Shown here piece by piece: positions 1-8,643 of a stretch of 64,000 nucleotides of DNA. Each line of letters opens with the position of its first letter. Position 1 is the stretch's first letter. Source of the DNA: Rhodovulum visakhapatnamense (GTDB taxonomy: Bacteria; Pseudomonadota; Alphaproteobacteria; Rhodobacterales; Rhodobacteraceae); the NCBI RefSeq assembly GCF_004365965.1, contig NZ_SOEB01000001.1:124001-188000 (forward strand). Reading direction: 5' to 3'. A program made the position numbers and the translations under genes. Below the pieces are notes generated by a model. The model was not told where the DNA came from, searched no databases, and worked only from the letters and a program-made list of their open reading frames with translations.

Positions 1-141
1 CCGGTCGTCGAGTTCCTCGAGCGCACCGGTGGTGCGGCCGACCGCGACGACATGATAGCCGGCGCGCGCCAGCTCTTCGGCCACCGCCGCGCCGAATCCG
101 CGCGAGGCGCCAGTCACAAGGGCAAGTTTCTGGTCTGTCAT
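1..141 (-). CDS. Short-chain dehydrogenase/reductase, N-terminal fragment
   Basis: Only the first 47 codons lie in the window; the gene runs off the left edge. The protein begins MTDQKLALVTGASRGFG, which holds the TGxxxGxG dinucleotide-binding signature of classical SDRs at residues 10-17, followed by a helix and the second strand of a Rossmann fold. It would be a soluble NAD(P)-dependent oxidoreductase; the substrate cannot be told from this part. It lies 84 bases downstream of purF on the same strand, so it may be the last gene of the radA-cvpA-purF unit. Confidence 0.85.
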   Translation of the reverse strand, partial: MTDQKLALVTGASRGFGAAVAEELARAGYHVVAVGRTTGALEELDDR

Positions 142-225
142 GGACGGTCCTTGGAATACCTGAGCGATGGCGTCAAGATCCCGGTCCCGGACGGGACCGG
201 CCGGGCGACAATCCGGCGCAGGCGG

Positions 226-1707
226 CTATTCGGCCGCCTTGGTCTGGAAGCCCTTCTGGATCATGTCGCTGGGCGCCACCGGGTATTCGCCCGAGAAGCA
301 GGCATCGCAATATTGCGGGCAGCGGTCGTTTCGGCCGGCGGCCTCGCCCGCGGCCCGGTACAGCCCGTCGAGCGAGATGAACCGGAGGCTGTCGACGCCC
401 AGATAGTCGCACATCTCGTCCTCGGACATGCGGCTGGCCAGAAGCTTGTCGCGGTGGGGCGTGTCGACGCCGTAGAAGCAGGGCCAGGCGGTCGGCGGGC
501 TCGCGATCCGGAAATGGACCTCGGCCGCGCCCGCATCGAGGATCATCTCGCGGATCTTGCGGCTGGTCGTGCCGCGCACCACGCTGTCATCGACGAGGAC
601 GATCCGCTTGCCAGCGATCAGGGCGCGATTGACGTTCAGCTTGAGCCGCACGCCCATGTTGCGGATCTGCTCGGTCGGTTCGATGAAGGTCCGGCCCATA
701 TACTGGTTGCGGATGATCCCCATCCCGTAGGGGATGCCGCTTTCATGGCTGAAGCCGATGGCGGCGGGGGTGCCGCTGTCGGGCACCGGGCACACGAGAT
801 CGGCCTCGACCGGCGCCTCGCGGGCCAGTTCGATCCCGATCTGGCGCCGGGTCTCGTAGACCGAGCGGCCGCCGAGGATCGAGTCGGGGCGCGAGAAATA
901 GACATGCTCGAAGATGCAGAAGCGCGAGGAGCGGTGTTCGAACGGATGAAAGCTCTCGACCCCCTTTTCGGGCGAGATCAGCACCATTTCGCCCGGCTCG
1001 ATCTCGCGCACGAATTCGGCGCCGATGATGTCGAGCGCGCAGGTCTCCGAGCTCAGCACCCAGCCATCGCCGATCCGGCCCAGCACCAGCGGCCGCACCC
1101 CCAGCGGGTCGCGCACGCCGATCAGCTTGGTCCGGGTCATCGCCACGACCGAGAAGGCACCCTCGACCCGGCGCAGCGCGTCCTTCATGCGTTCGGGGAT
1201 GGTCTTCTGGAACGAGCGCGCCATCAGGTGGATGATGCATTCGCTGTCGGACGAGCTCTGGAAGATCGAGCCGTGCTGGATCAGTTCGCGGCGCAGCGCC
1301 TCGGCATTGGTGATGTTGCCGTTATGGGCAATGGCGGCGCCCCCCATGGCGAACTCGCCGAAGAAGGGCTGGACGTCGCGGATCGCGGTCTGGCCCTTCG
1401 ATCCGGCGGTCGAATAGCGGACATGGCCGATGGCCAGCGACCCGGGCAGGGTCTCCATCAGGCTGGCCTTGGTGAAGTTGTCGCGGACATAGCCGAAGCG
1501 GCGGGCCGACTGGAATCCGGTCACCGGGTCGTAAGAGACGATCCCGCCCGCCTCCTGGCCGCGATGCTGAAGGGCGTGCAGGCCGAGGGCCACGAAATTG
1601 GCGGCATCCGCCAGGCCGATCACGCCGAAGACCCCGCATTCCTCCTTGAGCTTGTCGTCGTCGAAGGGATGCGCGGGGGGCATGGTGCGGAAGGATGGCT
1701 GGCGCAT
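226..1707 (-). CDS. purF: Amidophosphoribosyltransferase (glutamine PRPP amidotransferase)
   Basis: Catalyses the first committed step of purine synthesis, transferring glutamine amide nitrogen to PRPP to give phosphoribosylamine. The 493-residue protein has an N-terminal class II glutaminase domain whose nucleophile is the Cys of EECGVFG (residue 24). The short segment before it looks like a removable propeptide. The PRPP-binding loop VLVDDSVVRGTTS sits in the C-terminal phosphoribosyltransferase half. The C-terminal Cys-rich CPQYCDACFSGEYP matches the Bacillus-type enzymes that carry a [4Fe-4S] cluster. A second start eight codons in (position 1683) is possible and neither start has a strong ribosome site. 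It follows cvpA on the same strand, the classic cvpA-purF arrangement. Confidence 0.97.
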   Translation of the reverse strand: MRQPSFRTMPPAHPFDDDKLKEECGVFGVIGLADAANFVALGLHALQHRGQEAGGIVSYDPVTGFQSARRFGYVRDNFTKASLMETLPGSLAIGHVRYSTAGSKGQTAIRDVQPFFGEFAMGGAAIAHNGNITNAEALRRELIQHGSIFQSSSDSECIIHLMARSFQKTIPERMKDALRRVEGAFSVVAMTRTKLIGVRDPLGVRPLVLGRIGDGWVLSSETCALDIIGAEFVREIEPGEMVLISPEKGVESFHPFEHRSSRFCIFEHVYFSRPDSILGGRSVYETRRQIGIELAREAPVEADLVCPVPDSGTPAAIGFSHESGIPYGMGIIRNQYMGRTFIEPTEQIRNMGVRLKLNVNRALIAGKRIVLVDDSVVRGTTSRKIREMILDAGAAEVHFRIASPPTAWPCFYGVDTPHRDKLLASRMSEDEMCDYLGVDSLRFISLDGLYRAAGEAAGRNDRCPQYCDACFSGEYPVAPSDMIQKGFQTKAAE

Positions 1708-1854
1708 GGGCAGCGGGGCTCCGAATCCGTCTGAAGGAAGTTGGCCCTTCTCTAGTCCCTCCGGCGTCCGGTGTCACGAAAGGATCATTAAGAAAGGTTC
1801 ACGCCCGCGCGACTCGGCTGTGCGCGGGGCAGAGAAGGGGCGGTTGGTGTGGGG

Positions 1855-2415
1855 TTATTGCGCCGTGCCGCAGGTGCCCACCAGCTGTTCGTACTGGACC
1901 GTCAGCCAGCCCAGCGCCTGATCGGGATTGGTTTCGGCGATCTTGGCGGTCAGCGAGGCGAAGACTGCGGACGAGCGCGAATTTTCAACCGCCGGGAAGC
2001 TGTGATCGGTGATGACCATGCCGTAGACGAAGAAGGCGACCGCCACCAGAAGCGCGCCGCGCACCGCGCCGAAGAGAAACCCGAGGCTCTGGTCGACGCC
2101 GCCCAGCACCGAGCCCTGGATCATCGAGGACAGAAGCGGCGTGAACAGCGACACCACGACCAGCGCCGCCGCGAAGACCGCCGCGAAGGAGGCCAGGATC
2201 GCGATTTCGCAGGAGCTGCCGATGAAATCGCCCAGGTACGGGATCTCGCGCACCAGCGGCTCGGCCTGCGGCGCGAAGGTGAAGGCGACGATTGCCGCGA
2301 TGATCCAGCCGGCGATGGCCATGACCTCGCGCACCATTCCGCGCGAATAGGCAAGCACGGCCGAGACCAGGATCACGGCGGCAACGATGCCGTCAACGAC
2401 GGTGAATGACTCCAT
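1855..2415 (-). CDS. cvpA: CvpA family membrane protein
   Basis: A 186-residue inner-membrane protein with about four hydrophobic segments (residues 7-25, 30-48, 68-90, 105-130) and a soluble C-terminal tail. The N-terminal pattern (VDGIVAAVILVSAVLAYSRG) and its position immediately upstream of purF identify the CvpA family, first named for colicin V production; the molecular role remains poorly defined. The start is supported by a strong GAGGAGG ribosome site about nine bases upstream. It lies 20 bases after radA on the same strand, suggesting cotranscription. A 147-base gap separates it from purF. Confidence 0.92.
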   Translation of the reverse strand: MESFTVVDGIVAAVILVSAVLAYSRGMVREVMAIAGWIIAAIVAFTFAPQAEPLVREIPYLGDFIGSSCEIAILASFAAVFAAALVVVSLFTPLLSSMIQGSVLGGVDQSLGFLFGAVRGALLVAVAFFVYGMVITDHSFPAVENSRSSAVFASLTAKIAETNPDQALGWLTVQYEQLVGTCGTAQ

Positions 2416-2435
2416 GGATCAGGTCCCTCCTCGGG

Positions 2436-3803
2436 CTAGCCGGCGCCGAATATTTCCCCGACAAAGGCGGTCAGGTCGGGCATTTGCCGGACCTTCATGC
2501 CGCCGGGTGCGCCGAGCTTGCTGCGTTCGGGCGCGATCGCGCTGGAAAAACCAAGTTTCAGCGCCTCTTTCAACCGGTTTTCGGTCTGGGCGACGGGCCG
2601 CAGCGCCCCGGAGAGGGAAATTTCGCCGAAAAGGACACAGTCGGGGGGCAGGGCGACATCTTCGCGCGCCGACAGCAAGGCGGCTGCGACGGCCAGATCG
2701 GCGGCGGGCTCGGTCACCTTCAGCCCGCCCGCCACGTTCAGATAGACATCGAAGCCCGCAAAGGGGATGCCGCAGCGCGCCTCAAGCACCGCCAGCGTCG
2801 TCGAGAGCCGCCCGGCATCGAGCCCGACCGCACTTCGCCGCGGCGTGCCCAGCGGCGAGGGCGCGACCAGCGCCTGGATCTCGGTCAGCACCGGCCGGGT
2901 GCCCTCGATGCCCGCGAAGACGGCGGCGCCCGGGGCAGGAGTGCCGCGTTCGGACAGGAACAGCGCCGAGGGGTTCGCGACCTCGGCAAGCCCGCCGCCG
3001 GTCATCTCGAACACCCCGATCTCGTCGGCCGGGCCGAAGCGGTTCTTGACGCTGCGCAGGATGCGGAACTGATGCCCGCGCTCGCCCTCGAAATAAAGCA
3101 CCGTGTCGACCATGTGCTCGACGACACGGGGGCCCGCGATCTGACCTTCCTTGGTGACATGGCCGACCAGCATCACCGCGGTGCCGTGGCGCTTGGCGAA
3201 GACGGTCAGCTCATGCGCCGAGGCGCGCACCTGCGCGACCGAGCCCGGCGCGCTGTCGACCATGTCGGCCCAGAGCGTCTGGATCGAGTCGATGATCGCC
3301 AGGTCGGGCTTTTCGGCCTCGAGCGTGGTCAGGATCGCGCGCAGGTCGGTTTCGGTGGCCAGCTTCACCGGCGCCTCGGCCAGCCCCAGCCGCCGCGCCC
3401 GCATTCGTACCTGCGCGCTGGCCTCCTCGCCCGAGATGTAAAGGCATTTGAGCCCCTGATTGGCGAAGGCGGCGGCGGCCTGCAGCAACAGTGTCGACTT
3501 GCCGATGCCCGGATCGCCGCCGACCAGAATCGCCGAGGCCGGGACCAGCCCGCCGCCCAGCACCCGGTCGAATTCGCCCAGGCCCGAGGCCGCGCGGGGC
3601 GGCTCGGGTTCCGACGTCGCCAGATCGCTGAGCGCCAGCCGCCGCCCGCGCGCGGGGCCCAACGACTTCTTAGCCGGGCCCGCGCTCAGCGGGACGTCCT
3701 CGACGATGGTGTTCCAGGCGCCACAGGCCTCGCAGCGCCCCGACCATTTGGTCTGGGTCGCGCCGCAGGCGGTGCAGGTGAAGACGGTGCTGGGTTTGGC
3801 CAT
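2436..3803 (-). CDS. radA: DNA repair protein RadA
   Basis: A 455-residue RecA-like ATPase that promotes branch migration during recombinational repair. Domains in order: a C4 zinc finger (CTACG...CEACG, residues 10-27), a RecA-type ATPase core with Walker A GGDPGIGKST, the RadA-specific KNRFG motif, and a C-terminal Lon-protease-like fold. The reading frame stays open for 184 codons upstream, but that stretch has no RadA similarity and the zinc finger fixes the start at MAKPSTVF. It is the first gene of the leftward radA-cvpA-purF group and diverges from the crotonase gene, with 115 bases between them for promoters. Confidence 0.96.
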   Translation of the reverse strand: MAKPSTVFTCTACGATQTKWSGRCEACGAWNTIVEDVPLSAGPAKKSLGPARGRRLALSDLATSEPEPPRAASGLGEFDRVLGGGLVPASAILVGGDPGIGKSTLLLQAAAAFANQGLKCLYISGEEASAQVRMRARRLGLAEAPVKLATETDLRAILTTLEAEKPDLAIIDSIQTLWADMVDSAPGSVAQVRASAHELTVFAKRHGTAVMLVGHVTKEGQIAGPRVVEHMVDTVLYFEGERGHQFRILRSVKNRFGPADEIGVFEMTGGGLAEVANPSALFLSERGTPAPGAAVFAGIEGTRPVLTEIQALVAPSPLGTPRRSAVGLDAGRLSTTLAVLEARCGIPFAGFDVYLNVAGGLKVTEPAADLAVAAALLSAREDVALPPDCVLFGEISLSGALRPVAQTENRLKEALKLGFSSAIAPERSKLGAPGGMKVRQMPDLTAFVGEIFGAG

Positions 3804-3918
3804 GCCTCTAGCTGCCCGAGCCCGCGCGGCGTTGCAAGGCCGCTTCGGCGGGCCGGCTTGTCCCCGGGCCGGGGTCGCGGCTAGGCTTTGGCCCGAAACC
3901 GCCAACGGGAGGGGCAGG

Positions 3919-4713
3919 ATGCAGGACGGGCTTGAGATCGGGATCGACGGACGCGGCGTCGCGCGGGTCACGCTGCGGCGCGAGGACAAGCATAATGCGT
4001 TATCCTCGGACCTGATCGCGGCGCTGACTGGCGCCGCCGAGGCTCTGGGCGCCGATCCGGCGGTCCGCGCGGTGGTGCTGACCGGGGCGGGCGAGAGCTT
4101 TTGCGCGGGCGGCGATCTGGGCTGGATGGCGGCGCAGATGCAGGCCGATGCCGCCACCCGCGCCGCCGAGGCGCGCAAGCTGGCCGGGATGCTGCGCGCC
4201 CTGAACGAGATGCCGAAGCCGCTGATCGGCCGGGTGCAGGGGCAGGCCTTCGGCGGCGGCATCGGACTGATTTCGGTCTGCGACGTGGCCGTGGGCGTCG
4301 AGACCGCCCGGTTCGCGCTGACCGAGACCCGGCTTGGGCTGATTCCGGCCACCATCGGCCCCTATGTCGTGGCGCGGCTGGGCGAGGCGCATGCGCGGCG
4401 GGTGTTCATGTCGGGGCGGCGCTTCGACGCGGCCGAGGCGGTGGCGCTTGGCCTGCTGGCCCGCGCGGTGCCCGCCGCCGGTCTGGACGACGCGGTCGAG
4501 GCAGAGATCGCGCCCTATCTGGCCTGCGCGCCGGAGGCGGTCGCGCGGGCCAAGGCGCAGGTGCTGAGCCTTGGGCCGCGGATCGACGATGCGGTCATCG
4601 AGGCCAGCATCGCCCGGCTGGTCGCGGCCTGGGAAACCCCCGAAGCGGCTGAGGGAATCGCGGCCTTCTTCGACCGCCGGAAACCCGGCTGGGCGCTGCC
4701 GTCCGACCGGTGA
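3919..4713 (+). CDS. Enoyl-CoA hydratase/isomerase, probable methylglutaconyl-CoA hydratase
   Basis: A 264-residue crotonase-fold protein. The CAGGDLGWM segment and the oxyanion-hole region VQGQAFGGGIGLISVCDVAV are typical, and the latter together with LGLIPATIGPYVV closely resembles LiuC-type methylglutaconyl-CoA hydratases of leucine breakdown. That assignment is by motif memory; no other liu genes are nearby, so general enoyl-CoA hydratase activity cannot be excluded. The start is the first ATG that keeps the family N-terminus, preceded by GGGAGGGG. It is a single gene, diverging from radA and followed by the nuo promoter region. Confidence 0.85.
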   Translation: MQDGLEIGIDGRGVARVTLRREDKHNALSSDLIAALTGAAEALGADPAVRAVVLTGAGESFCAGGDLGWMAAQMQADAATRAAEARKLAGMLRALNEMPKPLIGRVQGQAFGGGIGLISVCDVAVGVETARFALTETRLGLIPATIGPYVVARLGEAHARRVFMSGRRFDAAEAVALGLLARAVPAAGLDDAVEAEIAPYLACAPEAVARAKAQVLSLGPRIDDAVIEASIARLVAAWETPEAAEGIAAFFDRRKPGWALPSDR

Positions 4714-4878
4714 CCCACTTGCGTTTCGGAACGTAAACCGGCCGAAACCATGGCGGAAAACACCTTTTAACATGGCTTTGAGGGCAAAAGCCGGATCGTC
4801 GCATTTTCAATGCGCACGACTGTATACATTTCTGCTGCGGCACTGTAACAGAAGGGCGCGGATCGCGGGGCGGGGCGG

Positions 4879-4908
4879 TTGACCCTCTGCCGCGGCGCCG
4901 ACTAACGT
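4879..4908 (+). promoter_or_regulatory. Candidate promoter of the nuo operon
   Basis: TTGACC at 4879-4884 and TAACGT at 4903-4908 are separated by 18 bases, a sigma-70-like arrangement about 65 bases before the nuoA GTG. The 4714-4973 gap is one of the few clear intergenic regions upstream of the 17-kb operon. It also contains a TGTATACA palindrome near 4831 that could be an operator. These assignments are pattern matches only. Confidence 0.35.
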
Positions 4909-4973
4909 CATGGTCGGAAAACCAGTGCGCACGGCACCGGCCCGCGCGCGGCACGCAAGACAGGGAGACCGAG

Positions 4974-5339
4974 GTGGACCAGCTCCTGAGCAACTACCTT
5001 CCCATCGCGATATTCTTCGGCATGGCCATCGGCCTGGGTTTGATCCTGATGCTGTCGGCTGTGATCGTTGCGGTCCGCCACCCGGACCCCGAGAAGCTGT
5101 CGGCCTATGAATGCGGGTTCAACGCCTTCGACGATGCGCGCATGACCTTCGACGTGCGGTTCTATCTGGTGGCGATCCTGTTCATCATCTTCGACCTCGA
5201 GATTGCATTTCTCTTTCCCTGGGCCGTCGCTTTCGGCACCATCGGGCTTGTCGGGTTCTGGTCGATGATGGTTTTCCTGGCCGTTCTGACGATCGGCTTT
5301 GCCTATGAATGGAAGAAGGGGGCGCTCGAATGGGCGTGA
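4974..5339 (+). CDS. nuoA: NADH-quinone oxidoreductase subunit A
   Basis: A 121-residue membrane subunit of complex I at the junction of the peripheral and membrane arms. It has three transmembrane helices (about 8-32, 62-84, 90-112). The conserved loop [20 protein letters not shown] between helices 1 and 2 is the NuoA/ND3 signature. It starts with GTG after an AGGGAGA ribosome site. First gene of the nuo operon; its stop overlaps the start of nuoB. Confidence 0.96.
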   Translation: MDQLLSNYLPIAIFFGMAIGLGLILMLSAVIVAVRHPDPEKLSAYECGFNAFDDARMTFDVRFYLVAILFIIFDLEIAFLFPWAVAFGTIGLVGFWSMMVFLAVLTIGFAYEWKKGALEWA

Positions 5340-5863
5340 TGACTGGCCCCAACACCGCCGGGGGCGATCCCGAAACGGCGACCCAGGCGCTGAATGCCGA
5401 GCTTCAGGACCGGGGCTTCCTGGTGACCTCGACGGCCGACATCATCAACTGGGCGCGGACCGGCAGCCTGCACTGGATGACCTTCGGGCTGGCCTGCTGC
5501 GCGGTCGAGATGATGCAGGTCTCGATGCCGCGTTATGATCTGGAACGCTTCGGCACCGCGCCGCGCGCCAGTCCGCGCCAGTCGGACCTGATGATCGTCG
5601 CGGGCACGCTGACCAACAAGATGGCGCCCGCGCTGCGCAAGGTCTACGACCAGATGCCCGAGCCGCGCTATGTGATCTCGATGGGCTCCTGCGCCAATGG
5701 CGGCGGCTATTACCACTATTCCTATTCGGTGGTGCGCGGCTGCGACCGCGTGGTGCCGGTCGATATCTATGTGCCGGGCTGTCCGCCCACGGCAGAGGCG
5801 CTGCTGTACGGCATCCTGCAGTTGCAGCGCAAGATCCGCCGCACCGGGACCATCGTGAGGTAA
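5330..5863 (+). CDS. nuoB: NADH-quinone oxidoreductase subunit B
   Basis: A 177-residue peripheral-arm subunit that carries iron-sulfur cluster N2, the last electron carrier before quinone. The tandem cysteines in LACCAVEMM, the GSCANGGG motif and the VPGCPP motif are the N2 ligands and surroundings. The ATG at 5330 is chosen because a GAAGGGGG ribosome site lies about ten bases upstream. An ATG at 5339, overlapping the nuoA stop by one base, is the alternative. An ATG at 5309 would add unrelated nuoA-overlapping residues. Ends three bases before nuoC. Confidence 0.96.
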   Translation: MGVMTGPNTAGGDPETATQALNAELQDRGFLVTSTADIINWARTGSLHWMTFGLACCAVEMMQVSMPRYDLERFGTAPRASPRQSDLMIVAGTLTNKMAPALRKVYDQMPEPRYVISMGSCANGGGYYHYSYSVVRGCDRVVPVDIYVPGCPPTAEALLYGILQLQRKIRRTGTIVR

Positions 5864-5866
5864 GCC

Positions 5867-6469
5867 ATGGACGAGACGCTGAAAGAACTCGGTGCCCTGA
5901 TCGCGGCCAAGCGCCCCGATTGCGTGATCGGCTGGGAGGTCGCGCATGGCGAGCTGAACATCGACGCCGCCCCGGCCGCGATCGTCGCCTTCACCGAATT
6001 CCTGCGCTCGGATGCGGGCTGCCGGTTCTCGTCGCTGGTCGACATCACCGCCGTCGACCGCCCCGAACGGGACGCCCGCTTTGTCGTCGTCTATCACTTC
6101 CTGTCGATGTACCAGAACCAGCGGATCCGCATTCGCTGTGCGGTGCGCGAGGACGAAATGATCCCGTCGATCGTGTCGGTCCACCCCTCGGCCAACTGGT
6201 TCGAGCGCGAGGTGTTCGACATGTTCGGCATCGTCTTCTCGGGCCATCCCGACCTCAGGCGCCTGCTGACCGATTACGGCTTCCGCGGCCATCCGCTGCG
6301 CAAGGACTTCCCGACCACGGGCTATACCGAGGTCCGCTATGACGAGGCGCAGAAACGCGTCGTCTACGAACCCGTCAAGCTGGTGCAGGAATTCCGCCAG
6401 TTCGACTTCATGTCGCCCTGGGAGGGTGCCGACTATATCCTGCCCGGCGACGAGAAGGCGAAGGCGTGA
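5867..6469 (+). CDS. nuoC: NADH-quinone oxidoreductase subunit C
   Basis: A 200-residue peripheral-arm subunit (30-kDa family) without cofactors that packs against NuoD and NuoB. The signature [20 protein letters not shown] and the following [17 protein letters not shown] are fully present. nuoC and nuoD are separate genes here, not fused as in Escherichia coli. The stop codon overlaps by one base a 41-codon reading frame that fills the gap to nuoD. Confidence 0.96.
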   Translation: MDETLKELGALIAAKRPDCVIGWEVAHGELNIDAAPAAIVAFTEFLRSDAGCRFSSLVDITAVDRPERDARFVVVYHFLSMYQNQRIRIRCAVREDEMIPSIVSVHPSANWFEREVFDMFGIVFSGHPDLRRLLTDYGFRGHPLRKDFPTTGYTEVRYDEAQKRVVYEPVKLVQEFRQFDFMSPWEGADYILPGDEKAKA

Positions 6470-6594
6470 TGGAACGGCTCTGCTGCATCCCCGTCATCGC
6501 CAATGGGGCTGGCTACGACTGTCGCGCGGCCGCTGTCCGGTCGACGCGGAAACAGGGCTTCGGGGTCGGCGCCGCCGCCCGGATGGAGGTCTGA
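6469..6594 (+). CDS. Small ORF filling the nuoC-nuoD gap (41 aa)
   Basis: The ATG at 6469 shares its A with the TGA of nuoC, and the frame ends one base before the nuoD ATG, so it spans the intercistronic gap exactly. The predicted peptide starts [18 protein letters not shown] and ends in AARMEV, with three cysteines near the N-terminus. I recognise no family. The nuoD ribosome site (GGAGG, 6585-6589) lies inside it, so it might serve only to couple nuoD translation. Real expression is unproven; nuo operons of Rhodobacter are known to contain extra reading frames. Confidence 0.4.
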   Translation: MERLCCIPVIANGAGYDCRAAAVRSTRKQGFGVGAAARMEV

Positions 6595-6595
6595 G

Positions 6596-7807
6596 ATGAA
6601 GGACAACGCCTTCCAGGACGTGCGGACCGACGAACAGAAGATCCGCAACTTCAACATCAACTTCGGCCCGCAACACCCTGCGGCGCATGGGGTTCTAAGG
6701 CTGGTGCTGGAGCTTGACGGCGAAATCGTCGAGCGCGCCGACCCGCATATCGGGCTGCTGCATCGCGGCACCGAGAAGCTGATGGAGAGCCGCACCTATC
6801 TGCAGAACCTGCCCTATCTCGACCGGCTCGACTATGTGGCCCCGATGAACCAGGAACATGCCTGGTGTCTGGCCATCGAGAAGCTGACCGGGATCGAGGT
6901 GCCGCGCCGCGCCCAGCTGATCCGGGTGCTGTTCTGCGAGATCGGGCGGGTGTTGAACCACCTGCTGAACGTTACGACCCAGGCGATGGACGTGGGCGCG
7001 CTGACGCCGCCGCTCTGGGGCTTCGAAGAACGCGAGAAGCTGATGATCTTCTACGAGCGCGCTTGCGGGGCCCGCCTTCATGCCGCCTATTTCCGCCCCG
7101 GCGGCGTGCATCAGGACCTGCCGCCCCAGCTGATCGAGGATATCGACGCCTGGGCCGTGGACTTCCCGCGGGTGCTCGACGATCTGAACGGGCTTCTGAC
7201 CGAGAACCGGATCTTCAAGCAGCGCAACGTCGATATCGGCGTCGTCAGCGAACAGGAGATCCTCGACTGGGGGTTCTCGGGCGTGATGGTGCGCGGCTCG
7301 GGCCTGGCGTGGGATTTGCGCCGCTCGCAGCCCTACGAATGCTACAGCGAATTCGACTTCGAGATCCCCGTCGGCAAGAACGGCGACTGTTACGACCGCT
7401 ATCTGGTCCGCATGGAAGAGATGCGCCAGTCGACTCACATCATCCGCCAGGCCTGTGCCAAGCTGCGCAAGGAACCCGGCGAGGTGCTGGCGCGCGGCAA
7501 GATCACGCCGCCGAAACGGTCCGACATGAAGACCTCGATGGAAGCGCTGATCCATCACTTCAAGCTTTACACCGAAGGCTTCCACGTGCCCGCGGGCGAG
7601 GTTTATGCCGCGGTCGAGGCGCCCAAGGGCGAATTCGGCGTCTACCTCGTTGCCGACGGCACCAACAAGCCCTATCGCGCCAAGCTGCGCGCGCCGGGCT
7701 TCCTGCACATGCAGGCGATGGACCATATCTCAAGAGGCCACATGCTGGCCGACGTGGCGGCGATCATCGGCACGCTCGACATCGTCTTCGGCGAGGTCGA
7801 CAGATGA
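6596..7807 (+). CDS. nuoD: NADH-quinone oxidoreductase subunit D
   Basis: A 403-residue 49-kDa-type subunit that forms the quinone-binding pocket with NuoB. Conserved stretches include [15 protein letters not shown] near the N-terminus, [22 protein letters not shown], and the C-terminal [25 protein letters not shown]. The frame is open further upstream, but the family N-terminus and the GGAGG site six bases ahead fix the ATG at 6596. The stop overlaps a 17-codon reading frame that leads into nuoE. Confidence 0.97.
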   Translation: MKDNAFQDVRTDEQKIRNFNINFGPQHPAAHGVLRLVLELDGEIVERADPHIGLLHRGTEKLMESRTYLQNLPYLDRLDYVAPMNQEHAWCLAIEKLTGIEVPRRAQLIRVLFCEIGRVLNHLLNVTTQAMDVGALTPPLWGFEEREKLMIFYERACGARLHAAYFRPGGVHQDLPPQLIEDIDAWAVDFPRVLDDLNGLLTENRIFKQRNVDIGVVSEQEILDWGFSGVMVRGSGLAWDLRRSQPYECYSEFDFEIPVGKNGDCYDRYLVRMEEMRQSTHIIRQACAKLRKEPGEVLARGKITPPKRSDMKTSMEALIHHFKLYTEGFHVPAGEVYAAVEAPKGEFGVYLVADGTNKPYRAKLRAPGFLHMQAMDHISRGHMLADVAAIIGTLDIVFGEVDR

Positions 7808-7857
7808 ACCTTGCCGAGCAATTCCCCGAATACCAAGAGTTTTCCGACCGATGCTGA
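7804..7857 (+). CDS. 17-codon ORF linking nuoD and nuoE
   Basis: An ATG overlapping the nuoD stop (ATGA) opens a 17-codon frame, [17 protein letters not shown], that terminates inside the first codons of nuoE. The arrangement suggests a translational coupling device: ribosomes leaving nuoD would read this short frame and end at the nuoE start at 7851. A functional peptide is doubtful. Confidence 0.3.
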   Translation: MNLAEQFPEYQEFSDRC

Positions 7858-8594
7858 GACGCCTTCACCCTCACCAGCCCGACAGCTTCGCCTTCACGCC
7901 CGAGAATCGCAAATGGGCCGAGGCGCAGCTGACGAAATATCCCGAGGGCCGCCAGGCCTCGGCGATCATTCCGCTGCTGTGGCGCGCGCAGGAGCAGGAA
8001 GGCTGGCTGACCCGTCCGGCCATCGAATACGTGGCCGACATGCTGGGCATGCCCTATATCCGGGCGCTGGAGGTCGCGACCTTCTACTTCATGTTCCAGC
8101 TGGTGCCGACCGGCTCGGTCGCCCATGTCCAGATCTGCGGCACCACGTCTTGCCTGATCTGCGGCGCCGAGGACCTGATTGCGGTCTGCAAGGACAAGAT
8201 CGCGCCGACCCCGCACACGCTTTCTGCGGATGGCAAGTTCAGCTGGGAAGAGGTCGAATGCCTCGGCGCCTGCTCGAACGCGCCGATGATGCAGGTCGGC
8301 AAGGACTATTACGAAGACCTCACCGCCGAGCGGCTGGCCGAGATCCTGGATGCGCTGGCGAAGGGCGACGTCCCGGTGCCGGGGCCGCAGAACGGCCGGT
8401 TCGCCTCGGAACCCAAGGGGGCTCTGTCCAGCCTGACCGGCGGCGAGAAGGTCAACGCGCACAATGCGTCCGCGGCGCGGGCGCTCGATATCGGCGATAC
8501 GGTCAAACGGATCGATGGAACCGAAGTGCCGGTTCTGACCTCCTGGCGTCGGGCGGGGGCTGCGGCGGAAGACGTCAAGACAGGCGGAAGCTAA
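7851..8594 (+). CDS. nuoE: NADH-quinone oxidoreductase subunit E
   Basis: A 247-residue peripheral subunit with the [2Fe-2S] cluster N1a of the NADH dehydrogenase module. Ligands are in [10 protein letters not shown] and [11 protein letters not shown]; the helical N-terminal domain ([19 protein letters not shown]) is typical. The protein has a longer C-terminal tail than E. coli NuoE (about 166 residues), low in complexity ([13 protein letters not shown] onward). Rhodobacteraceae NuoE proteins often have such tails. The ATG at 7851 matches the family start MLRRLHP. Confidence 0.95.
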   Translation: MLRRLHPHQPDSFAFTPENRKWAEAQLTKYPEGRQASAIIPLLWRAQEQEGWLTRPAIEYVADMLGMPYIRALEVATFYFMFQLVPTGSVAHVQICGTTSCLICGAEDLIAVCKDKIAPTPHTLSADGKFSWEEVECLGACSNAPMMQVGKDYYEDLTAERLAEILDALAKGDVPVPGPQNGRFASEPKGALSSLTGGEKVNAHNASAARALDIGDTVKRIDGTEVPVLTSWRRAGAAAEDVKTGGS

Positions 8595-8643
8595 GGCGTT
8601 ACAAATGGCTTCGGAAGAAAAACCGTCGTAGCGGAGAGAACGC

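Noticed and set aside
52-1734. Long open frame on the plus strand opposite purF
   Set aside because: The translation is Ala/Arg/Asp/His-rich without motifs, the usual shadow of a GC-rich gene. purF on the minus strand has full conservation.
3804-4355. N-terminal extension of RadA by 184 residues
   Set aside because: The RadA zinc finger begins at MAKPSTVF; the extension lies antisense to the crotonase gene and has no similarity.
8605-8631. Eight-codon frame between nuoE and the accessory gene
   Set aside because: Too short and without a ribosome site to support; could occur by chance.
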